The notes: generated by a model from the sequence alone, not told the origin. Positions 52,258-63,214 are shown, counted from the first letter of the stretch. The stretch is 64,000 nucleotides of DNA from Nautiliaceae bacterium (GCA_027038555.1 JALVVX010000025.1:10599-74598); one strand, 5' to 3'. A program made the numbers and translations.

Positions 52258-54354
52258 TTAAGAGAAGAGTTTAATTAAACTTACTGTTATAAACGCCGCA
52301 AAATAGGCAAAAACGTTTGGATAAATTGTATAAAAAATTCTCCAAGCCCACTTCGGAACCTCAGCATAAAAAGTACTCATCGCCGCAACACAAGGAGAGT
52401 AAAACATTACAATTATAATCATTGCAACCGCGGCGGTAAAAGGCATCGTTTTTCTTATTATTTTAATAAGTCCTTTACTTGTTTCATCCGAATTTCCCAC
52501 ACCGTATAATACCGCCATAGTGGATACCACAGTCTCTTTTGCCGCAAGCCCGGCAAGTAAAGAGACATCTTCCCTCCATCCTAAATCAAGAGGTTTTGTA
52601 ATAGGTTCCATTAATTTACCTATATGTGCGATATAGGAATTTTCCAATATTTTTCTGTTCATCTCTTCTTTTAATTTAGCTATTTTTTTCTCAGCACTTG
52701 GAACTTTAAACTTGGAACTTTTTATCTGTTCTATTTTAACCGAGTATTCTTTAACAATGTCAGCTCTTGGAAACGAACTTAAAAACCAGACAGCAAGAGA
52801 TGCAAGAGCGATAAAAGTACCAGCTTTTTGAATATACATTTTTGTCTTAACCCACAAATCAAACAAAAGAGCTTTAAGTTTAGGAAACCTGTATTTAGGA
52901 AGCTCCATTACAAAAGGCTCCGGCTCACCCTTAAAAAGAACAATCCTTAAAATTTTGGCAACAACAAGTCCCGTTAAAGCTCCTCCTATATAAATTGCAA
53001 ACATTACATTACCCTGAATTTCAGGAGCAAAAAATGCGCTTACCAAAAGCACATAAATAGGAAGCCTCGCTCCACAGCTCATAAAGCCTATAACAAGCAT
53101 CGTAATTAGCCTGTCTTTTGGATTTTTGAGTGTTCTTGCCGCCATATACGCAGGAACGGAACAGCCAAATCCGCTCACAAGCGGAATAAAAGCACGTCCT
53201 TGAAGTCCGAATCTTTTAAGCACACCGTCCATTACATATGCGGCCCTTGCCATGTAGCCGGTCTGTTCTAATAAGTTTATTCCCAAAAACAAAATAAGGA
53301 TATTTGGTAAAAACATAATAACGGCACCGACCGCCGGAATTACACCTTCAACCACAGCCTGCCTTACAACACCGTTTGGCAACAGTCCGCCTACCCAGTT
53401 TCCAAATTCACTAAATGCCGCGCTTATATAATCCATAGGAATTGCGCCAAGAGAAAAAGTAGCCTGAAAAATAGCCCACATTACAAATAAAAATATCGGA
53501 AGTCCTAAAATTGGATGAATTAAAACTTTATCTATTTTTTCACTCAATGTCTCACGCCTTGCTTTTTTTGCAACCTGTGAAATAATACCTTTACTTAAAG
53601 CAAGTCTCTCTTCAAAAAATATCTCTTTTACATCCTCTTCGTCATATTCTATTCTTATTCTTTCCTTACTTGATTTAAGCTGAGATACAAGTTCGACATA
53701 CCAGGGTTTTTCATGAATTCTTTTGTATATATCCTCATCATCTTCAAGAAGTCTGATTGAAATAAATCTTTTATCTAATCTGCATTCTTTTATTTTTTCT
53801 TTTACGTTTTCTATCTCTTCTTCCACAATTTCGGAATAATAAATTCTCGGAGTGTTTTTTTCCTCATATGTTTTTATAACTTTTTCAAAAAGCTCTTCAA
53901 GACCGAAATTCTCTTTTGCAGAAACATTCTCAGCCCTTATGTTTGTCAGTTTAAAAAATTTATTTGTACCAATCTCCCCTCCCTGCCTTGAATACTCATC
54001 ATACATATTAAAAGCAATTACCATGGGTTTGTTTAAATCCGCAACCTGCCATGAAAAAACAAGGTTTTTTTGAAGCTGGTTTGAATCTACCACATTAAGA
54101 ATCAAATCATACTCTTCATTTATCAAAAAATCTTTTGTAACTTTCTCTTCGGGAGTATAAGGATGCAGTGAATAAGTCCCCGGAAGGTCTATAAGTTTTA
54201 ATTTAAATCCACCTCTTTCAAACTCGACTTCTTTTTTTTCAACCGTTACCCCACTAAAATTTCCCACATGTAAAGTAGCCCCGCTTATAGAATTTATTAA
54301 ATGGCTCTTTCCAACATTCGGCTGACCAACAAGCGCTATTTTTATCTCTCTCAT
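52258..54354 (-). CDS. feoB: Ferrous iron transport protein B
   Basis: FeoB is the GTP-binding Fe(II) transporter of the inner membrane. The 698-residue protein has G1 VGQPNVGKS, G2 NFSGVTVE, G3 DLPGTYSL and G4 NMYDE, a guanine-dissociation-inhibitor-like helical part, then the Gate motifs with GCSVPAYMAARTL and CGARLPIYVLL. The ATG at 54354 (MREIKIALVGQ) is used; the frame continues to an upstream ATG with repeat-coded MKKLRIENGEWR. A second repeat-like segment (SSKFKVPS, coded at about 52691-52728) lies in the C-terminal loop. feoA is upstream, with repeat DNA shared between them. Confidence 0.96.
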   Translation of the reverse strand: MREIKIALVGQPNVGKSHLINSISGATLHVGNFSGVTVEKKEVEFERGGFKLKLIDLPGTYSLHPYTPEEKVTKDFLINEEYDLILNVVDSNQLQKNLVFSWQVADLNKPMVIAFNMYDEYSRQGGEIGTNKFFKLTNIRAENVSAKENFGLEELFEKVIKTYEEKNTPRIYYSEIVEEEIENVKEKIKECRLDKRFISIRLLEDDEDIYKRIHEKPWYVELVSQLKSSKERIRIEYDEEDVKEIFFEERLALSKGIISQVAKKARRETLSEKIDKVLIHPILGLPIFLFVMWAIFQATFSLGAIPMDYISAAFSEFGNWVGGLLPNGVVRQAVVEGVIPAVGAVIMFLPNILILFLGINLLEQTGYMARAAYVMDGVLKRFGLQGRAFIPLVSGFGCSVPAYMAARTLKNPKDRLITMLVIGFMSCGARLPIYVLLVSAFFAPEIQGNVMFAIYIGGALTGLVVAKILRIVLFKGEPEPFVMELPKYRFPKLKALLFDLWVKTKMYIQKAGTFIALASLAVWFLSSFPRADIVKEYSVKIEQIKSSKFKVPSAEKKIAKLKEEMNRKILENSYIAHIGKLMEPITKPLDLGWREDVSLLAGLAAKETVVSTMAVLYGVGNSDETSKGLIKIIRKTMPFTAAVAMIIIVMFYSPCVAAMSTFYAEVPKWAWRIFYTIYPNVFAYFAAFITVSLIKLFS
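52691..52728 (-). repeat. In-frame AAGTTCCAAGTTTAAAG repeat in feoB
   Basis: The minus strand reads AAAAAGTTCCAAGTTTAAAG and a further TTCCAAGTGC, coding KSSKFKVPS. This is the well-known AGTTCCAAGTT-type bacterial repeat unit. It adds about eight codons in a loop before the conserved SYIAHIGKLMEPI segment. Confidence 0.65.
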
Positions 54355-54390
54355 TCTCCACTCTCCATTCTCAATTCTCAATTTTTTCAA
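54354..54390 (-). repeat. GAGAATTGAGAATGGAG repeat at the feoA/feoB border
   Basis: The minus strand reads TTGAGAATTGAGAATGGAGAGTGGAGAATG. The feoA stop codon TGA is inside the first unit, and the GGAG eight bases before the feoB start is inside the last. It is the same family as at 24366, 46053 and 56468. Confidence 0.75.
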
Positions 54391-54601
54391 CTTCTATTTC
54401 CCTCGCCTCTTCATCTCTTAGCGCAACGTTTACTCCGTTTATATCTATATCAAAAGTATTTTTGGCAAGTGTATGTTTTAGCACTTTTACCTTCTCCCCC
54501 CGTGCAAAACCCATTGATAACAATTTACTTTTTAAAGGCTCTTTTGCATGAATTTTTTTGATAATTCCGCTATCACCCATATTTAATTCGTTAAGTCTCA
54601 T
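54371..54601 (-). CDS. feoA: Ferrous iron transport protein A
   Basis: FeoA is the small SH3-like protein that stimulates FeoB. The 76-residue protein has the family start MRLNELNMGDSGIIKKIHAKEPLKSKLLSMGFARGEKVKVLKH and the later VALRDEEAREIEVEKI. It lies just upstream of feoB on the same strand; the C-terminal residues IEN and stop come from repeat sequence. No Fur box was identified. Confidence 0.93.
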   Translation of the reverse strand: MRLNELNMGDSGIIKKIHAKEPLKSKLLSMGFARGEKVKVLKHTLAKNTFDIDINGVNVALRDEEAREIEVEKIEN

Positions 54602-54679
54602 CTCTCTCCTTTAAATATGTTTATGAGATTACGGGTAGATAAGTATATGAGTTTTTCACAATAATTTTTAATTTCCCAT

Positions 54680-54795
54680 CCACTAATACACCCATCACTC
54701 ATCATCCATACTTCCTTTTTCTACTCCTTACATCCTTCTCAATCTTCTCTCATCAACCCATTCTCTCATCAACCCATTCGCTCATCCACCCTTTC
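54680..54795 (-). repeat. 8-bp tandem repeats in the feoA/purT divergent region
   Basis: The non-coding 54602-54873 region has TGGATGRG-type units on both sides (54676-54708 and 54754-54792, minus-strand sense) around a pyrimidine-rich tract. Unlike the other copies this one is not 3' of a gene but in the divergent promoter region. No other gene is visible. Confidence 0.65.
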
Positions 54796-54805
54796 ACCAT
54801 TGACT

Positions 54806-54873
54806 CTTTTGCTGGTATAATATCACAACAGATAAAAATCTTTTTTGATATATATCAAGATTAAGGAGAAAAA
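54806..54873 (+). promoter_or_regulatory. Promoter region of purT
   Basis: An extended -10 element TGGTATAAT (54813-54821) lies about 50 bases before the purT ATG; AAGGAGAAAA is the ribosome-binding site. No -35 box is convincing at the usual distance, as is common for extended -10 promoters. Confidence 0.55.
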
Positions 54874-56043
54874 ATGATTCTTAAAACCCCTCTCAAATCA
54901 GATTCAATTAAAATTATGCTTTTAGGAAGCGGAGAACTTGGGAAAGAAGTGGCTATTGAAGCAAATAGACTTGGCTGTGAAGTAATAGCGGTTGACAGAT
55001 ATCCAAACGCTCCGGCAATGCTTGTTGCTCAAAAATCTTATGTTATAGATATGAAAGAAAAAGCACAGGTTTTAGATGTAATTAGAAGAGAAAAACCAGA
55101 CTTTGTACTGCCTGAGATTGAAGCTATTAATATTGAGGCGCTTTTTGAAGCGGAAAAAGAAGGAATTCATATAATCCCGAATGCCGAAGCTGTAAACAAA
55201 ACAATGAACAGAAAAAACATAAGAGTTTTTGCCGCCGAAACACTCGGACTTAAAACTTCAAAATATGAATTCGTTTCAACCTATGAAGATTTAAAAACTG
55301 CCTGCGATAAACTCGGCTATCCGGTGGTTGTTAAGCCTATAATGAGCTCATCGGGACACGGACAAAGCATTGTAAAATCTCCTGAGGAAGTAATAACCGC
55401 GTGGGAATTTGCAAAACAGGATGCAAGAGGTAACGCGGATGAACTGATAGTAGAAGAGTTTATCGATTTTGATTATGAAATTACGCTTCTTACCGCCAAA
55501 AACGACAAAGAAATAGTATTTTGTCCTCCAATCGGACATATTCAAAAAGGAGGTGATTATATATTTTCATGGCAAAAAATGGAGATGAGCGATACAGCTT
55601 TAAAAAAAGCTCAACATATTGCCAAAACAATAGTTGAAGGACTTGGCGGCAGAGGAATATTTGGAGTTGAAATGTTTATAAAAGGCGATGAGGTATATTT
55701 CAGCGAAGTTTCCCCAAGACCTCATGATACTGGACTTGTCACACTTATTACCCAATCTCAAAGCGAATTTGCACTTCACATAAGAGCCGTACTTAATCTT
55801 CCTCTTGGATTTGAATTTACAACGCCAGGTGCAAGTGCTGCTTTTAAATCAGACAAAGAAACTTACAATCCTACTTTTGAAATTGAAAATGAAGTATTTT
55901 CCAAAAATTCAAGATTTATAGTATTTGGAAAGCCGGTTGCACATAAAGGAAGAAGAATGGGAGTATTGCTTGTAAGTGACAAAAGTGCAAAAAAAGCTCT
56001 CAAAACTGCTGAAATTCTTATCAATAAAATCAGTCTCAAATAA
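54874..56043 (+). CDS. purT: Formate-dependent GAR transformylase PurT
   Basis: PurT makes FGAR from GAR with formate and ATP in purine synthesis. The 389-residue ATP-grasp protein has [15 protein letters not shown], the [14 protein letters not shown] glycine-rich loop, [24 protein letters not shown], and [11 protein letters not shown]...[15 protein letters not shown] near the metal site. Use of formate suits an anaerobic or autotrophic lifestyle. It is monocistronic-looking with its own promoter, diverging from feoA. Confidence 0.95.
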   Translation: MILKTPLKSDSIKIMLLGSGELGKEVAIEANRLGCEVIAVDRYPNAPAMLVAQKSYVIDMKEKAQVLDVIRREKPDFVLPEIEAINIEALFEAEKEGIHIIPNAEAVNKTMNRKNIRVFAAETLGLKTSKYEFVSTYEDLKTACDKLGYPVVVKPIMSSSGHGQSIVKSPEEVITAWEFAKQDARGNADELIVEEFIDFDYEITLLTAKNDKEIVFCPPIGHIQKGGDYIFSWQKMEMSDTALKKAQHIAKTIVEGLGGRGIFGVEMFIKGDEVYFSEVSPRPHDTGLVTLITQSQSEFALHIRAVLNLPLGFEFTTPGASAAFKSDKETYNPTFEIENEVFSKNSRFIVFGKPVAHKGRRMGVLLVSDKSAKKALKTAEILINKISLK

Positions 56044-56105
56044 AAAACTGATTAAAATTTAATCACTTTTTCTTCTTTTTTCTTTCTATTTTATACTAAA
56101 ATTAA

Positions 56106-56467
<362 letters not shown>

Positions 56468-56468
<1 letters not shown>

Positions 56469-56505
56469 AAATGTAGAATGAAGAATTGAGAATGGAGAAT
56501 AATTT
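56468..56505 (+). repeat. GAATTGAGAATGGAGAA repeat between glnK and amtB
   Basis: AATGTAGAATGAAGAATTGAGAATGGAGAATAA follows the glnK stop and precedes the amtB ribosome-binding site. It belongs to the same family as the repeats at 6358, 24366, 46053 and 54354. Confidence 0.7.
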
Positions 56506-56521
56506 TTAAAAAGGAGTGATT

Positions 56522-57691
56522 ATGGACTTTTCATGGGTTTTGGATACTTTTTTTGCACTGTTTGCATTTACATTGATTATTTTGATGGTGCCCGGCTTTG
56601 CAATGCTTGAAGCGGGACTTGTCAGAACAAAAAACGTAACAACCGTTCTTACGGTAAATACTATGATTTACATAGTGGCAAGTTTGGTGTTTTTCTTTTG
56701 GGGATATACATTGGCATTTGGCGGATGGGACGGAAGTTCTATGAGTATGTACGCCGCATTTTTATTCCAAATGGCGTTTGTCGGTAAAACGGTAAATATT
56801 ATGAGCGGAGGTGTTAGTGAGAGAACAAAAGTAATTCCTCTTGCAATATTCACTATTTTTATGGCCGGACTTATTTATCCACTTGTTGTAAACTGGACAT
56901 GGGGAGCTGACATGCTAAAAGATACGTTTTTAGATATCTCTTCTATGCATGACTTAGCAGGTTCAACCGTAATTCATTCAACAGGTGCATGGGCGCTTTT
57001 AGCGGCTATATTAATTATAGGACCAAGAAAAGGAAAATATAAAGACGGTAAAATCAGAGTTTATCCTGCAAGCAATATTCCACTTGTTGTACTCGGGGCT
57101 TTTTTACTATGGATTGGATGGTTTGGATTTAACGGCGGAAGTGTAGGAAGCATTTCAAGCAAAGAAGCAGCTAATACTGTGGCTCTTGTAATTATGAACA
57201 CAAACAACGCAGGACTTATAGGCGGACTTGTTGTTATGATTCTTGTATATCTTCAATACAAAAAATTTGATATTACAATGATTCTAAACGGTGCTCTTGG
57301 GGGACTTGTTGCAATTACCGCAGGTGCGGATGTTGTAAATCCGATTAGTGCATTGATAATAGGGGCAATAGGCGGTGCTCTTGTATATTATGCGGTACCG
57401 TTTTTTGACAAATTAAAACTTGACGACCCGGTAGGTGCGCTTTCAGTGCATTTGGTAAACGGTATTTGGGGAACAATAGCAACAGGTATTTTTGCAAAAG
57501 ACGTAAGCCTTATGGCTCAAATCAAAGGTGTTGTTGTAGTAGGTGTTTTTGCGTTTGTTGCTTCATATGTGATTATTTATATCATAAATAAAATTGTTCC
57601 GTTCAGAGCTGATGAAGAATCTGAAATTGAAGGTCTTGATGTCAGTGAATGCGGTCTTGAAGCCTATCCTGAATTTAAAAGGGCATTTTAA
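56522..57691 (+). CDS. amtB: Ammonium transporter AmtB
   Basis: The 389-residue membrane channel has about eleven helices with the family patterns FALMVPGFAMLEAGLVRTKN-like start (here MVPGFAMLEAGLVRTKN), DLAGSTVIHSTGAWALL (pore His), and DDPVGALSVHLVNGIWGT (second pore His). The ATG at 56522 (MDFSWVLDTF) is used because AGGAG is seven bases upstream; the upstream GTG is in the ribosome-binding site. It works with GlnK just upstream. It converges with the chemoreceptor gene. Confidence 0.95.
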   Translation: MDFSWVLDTFFALFAFTLIILMVPGFAMLEAGLVRTKNVTTVLTVNTMIYIVASLVFFFWGYTLAFGGWDGSSMSMYAAFLFQMAFVGKTVNIMSGGVSERTKVIPLAIFTIFMAGLIYPLVVNWTWGADMLKDTFLDISSMHDLAGSTVIHSTGAWALLAAILIIGPRKGKYKDGKIRVYPASNIPLVVLGAFLLWIGWFGFNGGSVGSISSKEAANTVALVIMNTNNAGLIGGLVVMILVYLQYKKFDITMILNGALGGLVAITAGADVVNPISALIIGAIGGALVYYAVPFFDKLKLDDPVGALSVHLVNGIWGTIATGIFAKDVSLMAQIKGVVVVGVFAFVASYVIIYIINKIVPFRADEESEIEGLDVSECGLEAYPEFKRAF

Positions 57692-57697
57692 GCCCTT

Positions 57698-59683
57698 TTA
57701 GATTTTAAACTGTTTAATTTCTTCTAATAATTCCTGAGCCAGTTTTGCAATTCTTTCAACATATGTTTTATTTTTCATAATATTTTCTTCATTTTGAGTG
57801 GAAAGTTCTTTAATTGTATGCATTTGCTCGATAAATTTTTCCATTTTTTTAACAATCTGCTCAATATTTTGAACATTTTCTTCAACTTTTACAACAACAC
57901 TTCCCATCTCATCGGATACCGATTCTATTTGATTTTGAGCGTTAAATGTTTTTTGCGTAAGTTCGCTTACATGCTCTATATTTTTACTCATATCACTGCT
58001 TGCCGAGTTAATGGCCTGAACAATTATATTTATTGTTGCATCAATTTCACCAAGGCTTTTTTGAGTTCTCTCAGCCAGTTTTCTAACTTCATCCGCAACA
58101 ACGGCAAATCCTCTTCCATGTTCTCCCGCCCTTGCAGCTTCAATTGCGGCATTAAGTGCAAGAAGATTTGTCTGGTCTGCAATTTCCCTGATAACAGTCA
58201 GTACATTTTTAACCTGCTCGGCATCTTGTGAGAGCTGGACAAGTTTATTTGAAAGCTCATATTCGTTTTCTGAATTTTGCTGTATATTTCCTACTGTCTC
58301 TTCAATAATTTTAACAGCTTCTTTTAAGTTATCATTTGCATTAAGGATAGCTTTTTTAACCTCATTTGAATTCTCGGCTTCCGTTTGAAGCTGATTTTTA
58401 ATTGTATCTGCATTTTCTGATGCATTAGTAACAATTTCGGCTTCTTTTTTAATATTTTCGGTAATTTTGTCAAATGAGTTTTTAAGAGTTGTGGAAACCG
58501 CTTTGTTTTCTTCTGATGAATTTGTGGCTCTTTGCATAACCTCATGTAAAGAAGCCAAAAATCCTCTTAAAGCTCTCCTGATTTCGCCGAATTCGTCATC
58601 TTCATAAATTCTAACTTCAATAGAAAGGTCTTTATCTCTTGCAATCATCAAAATAAGATTTTTAAGACTTCTAAGCTGCATTGAAAAAGATCTTATGATA
58701 ATAATAGAAATTACAATAATTATTGCCGAAACTATTAAACCGATAATCAAATCCATTATTGCCGTATCATGAATTGAATTAAGATCTTTTTTAATAATCT
58801 TCGCAATTGTGTCATCAATTTTTTTAAGATAATTTATTTTTTTAGTGATAGTCTTAAACCAATATTCAGCATCTATGTTAAATCCGCCCGTTTTATGGTG
58901 TGAAATTGCTATTTCTCTCATTTTTTCAACTTCGGCAAAAGGAGCTTTTTTTATTGTTTCATAATAAAGTTTTTTCATTTCGTCATTTGCAAATGTCAAA
59001 AAGTCATCAATAAAAGCTTTTTGCTGAGCAACAAGTGTAATAAACTTCGTATACATCCCCGGTGCAAATTTATCAGCACCAAATGTAGCACTAAGAACCG
59101 CTCTTTCAATACCCGCTCTTTCTTTTGCTTTTAGAAAACTCGTATATGCCGCCAAATCCATTGCTATTTTTTCATTCGGGGCATATTTTGCACTCATTCC
59201 GATAATTTTTAATATCAAAGCATTCATCTGAGAATACCATTTAACCTCATCTTTTAAAGAGATTTCAAGATTATCGACTTTTCTTCTTATTTGAGGGAGT
59301 CTGTTTAAATATTCATTAAAAAGCCTGTTTATAGACTCTTTTAATTCAGGCGGAAATTTGTTTAAATCGACTTTACTTAAAAACTCTTTTAACTCTTGAA
59401 TTCTTTGGTCTGTAAGTTTTCTCTGCTTTGGAAGAATAGTGGAAAACTTCTTACCGTGACTGCCCAGATATCCGGCACTTGCACCCCTTTCTTTTTGCGT
59501 TTCGTGTATAAGGGTGCTTAGTTTTGTACTTAAATTAATAAGAGTTGTAAGTTTATGTTTGTTTTCAATAAATTGTTTGTGATTAACAAGCTCTTTTCCT
59601 ATAAAATAAGATACCATAAGCAAAGAAAAAAATACAATTAAAATAATTTTGGTTTTTAAACTAAGCGAACGAAGATAATGCAT
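57698..59683 (-). CDS. Methyl-accepting chemotaxis protein with NIT sensor domain
   Basis: The 661-residue protein has a membrane helix at about residues 10-27, a NIT-type periplasmic sensor ([20 protein letters not shown] is the family signature) to about residue 300, a second membrane helix near 305-328, a HAMP-like segment and the cytoplasmic signalling tip [44 protein letters not shown] domains respond to nitrate or nitrite. The position beside glnK/amtB suggests taxis linked to nitrogen compounds, but the ligand is not proven. It converges on amtB with six bases between. Confidence 0.92.
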   Translation of the reverse strand: MHYLRSLSLKTKIILIVFFSLLMVSYFIGKELVNHKQFIENKHKLTTLINLSTKLSTLIHETQKERGASAGYLGSHGKKFSTILPKQRKLTDQRIQELKEFLSKVDLNKFPPELKESINRLFNEYLNRLPQIRRKVDNLEISLKDEVKWYSQMNALILKIIGMSAKYAPNEKIAMDLAAYTSFLKAKERAGIERAVLSATFGADKFAPGMYTKFITLVAQQKAFIDDFLTFANDEMKKLYYETIKKAPFAEVEKMREIAISHHKTGGFNIDAEYWFKTITKKINYLKKIDDTIAKIIKKDLNSIHDTAIMDLIIGLIVSAIIIVISIIIIRSFSMQLRSLKNLILMIARDKDLSIEVRIYEDDEFGEIRRALRGFLASLHEVMQRATNSSEENKAVSTTLKNSFDKITENIKKEAEIVTNASENADTIKNQLQTEAENSNEVKKAILNANDNLKEAVKIIEETVGNIQQNSENEYELSNKLVQLSQDAEQVKNVLTVIREIADQTNLLALNAAIEAARAGEHGRGFAVVADEVRKLAERTQKSLGEIDATINIIVQAINSASSDMSKNIEHVSELTQKTFNAQNQIESVSDEMGSVVVKVEENVQNIEQIVKKMEKFIEQMHTIKELSTQNEENIMKNKTYVERIAKLAQELLEEIKQFKI

Positions 59684-59760
59684 ACGTTTTCCTTTTTATT
59701 GTTGTAGTTGTTACATATAATCGGCCATATTTGTTATAATTTAAGCAAAAAGGAGAAAAA

Positions 59761-60216
59761 ATGAAAGCACCTGATTTTTGTCTTCCGAATCAAGACGGAG
59801 TTGAAATATGTCTGAGGGATTTAAAAGGCAAATGGATAATTCTTTATTTTTACCCAAAAGACAATACTCCGGGATGTACAACAGAAGCAAAAGAATTCAG
59901 TGAACTGCTTGATGAATTTGAAAAATTAGGGGCTGTTGTTATTGGAGTAAGTCCGGATTCACCTAAAAAACACTGCAATTTCATAGAAAAACACGGACTT
60001 AAAATAACGCTTTTAAGCGATGAAAGCAAAGATGTTTTAAAAGCATACGACGCATGGGGCAAAAAGAAAATGTACGGCAAAGAATACGAAGGTGTTATAC
60101 GCTCTACATTTATAATAAACCCCGAAGGTGAAATAGTAAAAGAATACAAAAAAGTAAAAGCAAAAGGACACGCCGCAAAAGTACTTGAAGATTTAAAAGA
60201 ACTTGTTAATTCCTGA
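59761..60216 (+). CDS. bcp: Peroxiredoxin, Bcp/PrxQ type
   Basis: The 151-residue thioredoxin-fold peroxidase has the peroxidatic Cys in YPKDNTPGCTTEAKEFSEL (at about residue 39). The resolving Cys five residues later that many Bcp proteins have is missing (Lys), so this is probably a 1-Cys or alternative form; another Cys is at KKHCNF. IGVSPDSPKKH and VIRSTFIINPEGEI are typical. A TATAAT box at about 59734 and AAAAAGGAG precede the ATG. It overlaps the GDPD start. Confidence 0.94.
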   Translation: MKAPDFCLPNQDGVEICLRDLKGKWIILYFYPKDNTPGCTTEAKEFSELLDEFEKLGAVVIGVSPDSPKKHCNFIEKHGLKITLLSDESKDVLKAYDAWGKKKMYGKEYEGVIRSTFIINPEGEIVKEYKKVKAKGHAAKVLEDLKELVNS

Positions 60217-60956
60217 TGTTTTGGAGTAATTTCAAAAATTTACATCTTATAGCGGGACACAGGGGAAATAGACACTATTTCCCCGAAAACACTTTAATCG
60301 CTTTTAAAAACGCTAAAAAGTGTGATTTTATAGAACTTGATATTCAGCTTACAAAAGATAACGAAATAGTAATAATTCATGACGAAACTCCAAAAAGAAC
60401 TTCAAATTTCAATACTGACAAAAAAATTTCACAGCTTACTTTAAAAGAACTGAAAGAACATAATTTCGGTGAATGGTTTTTAGAAAAAGATCCTTATAAA
60501 ACTAAAAAATTTTTAACTTCAAAAGATATAAAAGAAATAAAAAAACAGACAATCCCCACACTCGAAGAAGCCCTGAAAGTAATAAAAAAACCGATAAATA
60601 TAGAAATAAAATCAAAAGAGATGGATTTGGAAAAACTTCTTTTTTTAATTAAAGGCAAAGAAAATAAAATTTTAATATCTTCATTTCATCACAATCATCT
60701 GAAAAATATAAAAAAATTAAATCCCGGGATTTATACCGCACCGCTTGATGAAATAAAAAGAGAAAATATACTTGAATATATTAAAGAGTTTAATACCAAA
60801 AATTACAATATTTCCAAAGATATAGCCGATAAAAAATATTTGAAATATCTTGTAAAAAACAACATCAATGTAAGCGTTTATACGGTAAACAAAAAAGAGA
60901 AGATAAAAAGATATTTCAAAAAAGGAGTTAAGGCGGTTTTTAGGGATTATTGCTAA
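60216..60956 (+). CDS. Glycerophosphodiester phosphodiesterase
   Basis: GDPD enzymes release glycerol-3-phosphate from glycerophosphodiesters. The 246-residue protein has the TIM-barrel motifs [48 protein letters not shown], and the middle IEIKSK acidic strand. It lacks a signal peptide, so it is cytosolic. It shares one base with bcp and overlaps smpB (convergent) by 4 nt. Confidence 0.94.
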   Translation: MFWSNFKNLHLIAGHRGNRHYFPENTLIAFKNAKKCDFIELDIQLTKDNEIVIIHDETPKRTSNFNTDKKISQLTLKELKEHNFGEWFLEKDPYKTKKFLTSKDIKEIKKQTIPTLEEALKVIKKPINIEIKSKEMDLEKLLFLIKGKENKILISSFHHNHLKNIKKLNPGIYTAPLDEIKRENILEYIKEFNTKNYNISKDIADKKYLKYLVKNNINVSVYTVNKKEKIKRYFKKGVKAVFRDYC

Positions 60957-61408
60957 AATCCGTATCTTTTCATAGCGGCGGCCGCTTCTCTTTTAAGTTC
61001 TTTTTCTTTCATAACCTGTCTTTTGTCATGAAGTTTTCTACCCTTAGCCACTGCAATTTCAAGTTTTGCCCTGTTGCGGTTATTAAAATATATCTTTGTA
61101 GGAACAAGTGTATAGCCCCTCTCACTTGTGTATCCTGCAAGTTTTGCAATTTCGTCTTTGTGTAAAAGAAGTTTTCTCGGGCGTTTTTCTTCGTGTCTGA
61201 ATGCTTTATACGTTGAATCAAGATTGCTTATATGTCCTTGAACCCACCATGCCTCACCGTCTTTTATTCTGACAAACGAATCTTTAAGGTTTGCCCTGCC
61301 AGCTCTTAGTGCTTTTACTTCACTGCCTTTAAGTTCAATCCCCGCTTCATATTTATCAAAAATATCATAATCATGATATGCTTTTCTGTTTGTAGCAACT
61401 ACTTTCAT
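60953..61408 (-). CDS. smpB: tmRNA-binding protein SmpB
   Basis: SmpB binds tmRNA and loads it on stalled ribosomes. The 151-residue protein has the [39 protein letters not shown] family start, [25 protein letters not shown] and the [21 protein letters not shown]-terminal tail. Length and charge are normal. The partner tmRNA is not in this window. It overlaps proB by 4 nt. Confidence 0.96.
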   Translation of the reverse strand: MKVVATNRKAYHDYDIFDKYEAGIELKGSEVKALRAGRANLKDSFVRIKDGEAWWVQGHISNLDSTYKAFRHEEKRPRKLLLHKDEIAKLAGYTSERGYTLVPTKIYFNNRNRAKLEIAVAKGRKLHDKRQVMKEKELKREAAAAMKRYGF

Positions 61409-62169
61409 TTCCCCTCCTTAGGCAAAAAAAGAGTCCCGTTTGTCTGTTTGTTTGCAAGTATTTCTTTTACACTCTCTAAATTTTTACCGTTTGTAAGATA
61501 CATAGGAATGTCTCTTTCCATCAAAAATTTTGCGGCTTTAAGTTTGGTAACTATTCCTCCGGTTGCAAATTTGTCATTTGGGTCACATTCCTGTTTTAGC
61601 CATTCGTCTTTTATTTCATTTACCGTTTTTATAGGTTTGGCATTTTGATTTGTTTTGGGGTTATCAGTATAAAATGCATCGATATCGCTTAGCATTATAA
61701 GCATATCGGCATCAAAATAATATGTAACATAAGCACTCAGCTGGTCATTGTCTCCAAAAAGTATCTCTTCAACAGATACCGAATCGTTTTCATTGATAAT
61801 AGGTATTACTTTGTTTTCAAGCAATACATTAATCATTTTTTTTGCATATTCCGTTCTTTTTCTGCTATCAAGGTCAGCAGCTGTAAGCAATACCTGAGCT
61901 ACGGTGGTATTATATTTATTGAATCTCTCTTTGTATTCCCTCATCAAAAGGGGCTGACCGATTGCAGCAAGAGCCTGTTTGTTTTCAAGTTTTGATTTAT
62001 CAAGAGGGCATTTGGTATATCCTGCTCCCACGGCACCTGAGCTTACAAGCATAATTTCATAATCTTTATTAAGTTCGCTTAAAAGTTTTACAATTTCATC
62101 AATTCTGCCGCTTAATTTCCCGTTTTCGTATAAAGTGGCGGTACCTACTTTAAATACCAGTCTATTCAT
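61405..62169 (-). CDS. proB: Glutamate 5-kinase
   Basis: ProB phosphorylates glutamate in the first step of proline synthesis. The protein of about 254 residues is the short form without a PUA domain: [45 protein letters not shown] and the [26 protein letters not shown] substrate region, then [20 protein letters not shown]. The ATG at 62169 overlaps the obgE stop region; an upstream in-frame start is not family-like. proB between obgE and smpB is part of a minus-strand translation-related group. Confidence 0.95.
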   Translation of the reverse strand: MNRLVFKVGTATLYENGKLSGRIDEIVKLLSELNKDYEIMLVSSGAVGAGYTKCPLDKSKLENKQALAAIGQPLLMREYKERFNKYNTTVAQVLLTAADLDSRKRTEYAKKMINVLLENKVIPIINENDSVSVEEILFGDNDQLSAYVTYYFDADMLIMLSDIDAFYTDNPKTNQNAKPIKTVNEIKDEWLKQECDPNDKFATGGIVTKLKAAKFLMERDIPMYLTNGKNLESVKEILANKQTNGTLFLPKEGK

Positions 62170-63214
62170 CTTTTGTTCTTTCGAGCATATCGGCAAGTGC
62201 AAATTTCAAAGCATCAAGATTTATTTTTGCCACAGCACTTATCGGGAGTATAAATGTTTTATTGTCAAAATAACAAGGATATTCACTGTTTGCACCGTAT
62301 TTACACTCATTTGGCTCAATATTCATTTTTTCGAAAAATTCTTTTATTTTTTCTGCTTCAACGGCGTCTATTTTATTTAGGGCAATTGCATAAGGTCTGT
62401 TTGAGAGTTTTTCACTGTAATTTTTAAGCTCTTTTTTTAAAGTTTCAAACTGATACACAGAGTCTCTGAATGATGCCATATCAATTACATAAAGAATAAT
62501 TTTTGTTCTTTCTATATGTTTTAAAAATTGAAGCCCAAGACCTTTGCCCTCATGTGCCCCTTCGATAATTCCTGGAATATCCGCCATTACAAAACTTCTG
62601 TATTCATCTATTTTTACAACTCCGAGTTTTGGTGTAAGTGTTGTAAATTCATAATTTGCAATCTCAGGTCTTGCGTTGCTAAGTGCACTGATAAGAGTAG
62701 ATTTCCCGGCATTTGGAAATCCTACAAGCCCGACATCAGCTATAAGTTTAAGCTCCATTATTATTTCAAGCTCTTTGCCTTCTTCACCCGGCTGTGCATA
62801 TCTTGGCACCTGCTGTCTTGGGCCTCTGAAATGCCAATTTCCAAGACCGCCTCTTCCGCCTTCAAGAAGTATTTTTCTTTCACCGTGTTTTTTCATATCA
62901 AGCAAGACTTCACCGGTATTTGCATCTTTTATAACAGTCCCCGGCGGTACTTTAAGAATTAAATCTTCACCATCAGCTCCATGTTTTTTTCTACCCTCAC
63001 CCGGTCTTCCTATTCCTGCTTTTAAAACTCTCTTGCCTTTAAAATGTGAAAGAGTATTTGTATTATTGTCACATTCAATTATAACATCGCCGCCTTTGCC
63101 ACCATCTCCTCCGTCAGGTCCGCCTTTTGGCACGAATTTTTCTCTTCTGAAACTCACGCACCCAGCTCCGCCTTTTCCGGATTTGACTGTAAGTTTTATA
63201 TGATCAACAAACAT
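62162..63214 (-). CDS. obgE: GTPase ObgE/CgtA
   Basis: Obg is a ribosome-associated GTPase. The 350-residue protein has the glycine-rich Obg domain (GKGGAGCVSFRREKFVPKGGPDGGDGGKGGDVII), then the G domain with GFPNAGKSTLISAL, the switch II DIPGIIEGAHEGKGLG, and the NKID G4 motif in IALNKIDAVE. A C-terminal extension follows. It lies downstream of rplU-rpmA, the usual order rplU-rpmA-obgE. Confidence 0.97.
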   Translation of the reverse strand: MFVDHIKLTVKSGKGGAGCVSFRREKFVPKGGPDGGDGGKGGDVIIECDNNTNTLSHFKGKRVLKAGIGRPGEGRKKHGADGEDLILKVPPGTVIKDANTGEVLLDMKKHGERKILLEGGRGGLGNWHFRGPRQQVPRYAQPGEEGKELEIIMELKLIADVGLVGFPNAGKSTLISALSNARPEIANYEFTTLTPKLGVVKIDEYRSFVMADIPGIIEGAHEGKGLGLQFLKHIERTKIILYVIDMASFRDSVYQFETLKKELKNYSEKLSNRPYAIALNKIDAVEAEKIKEFFEKMNIEPNECKYGANSEYPCYFDNKTFILPISAVAKINLDALKFALADMLERTKDE

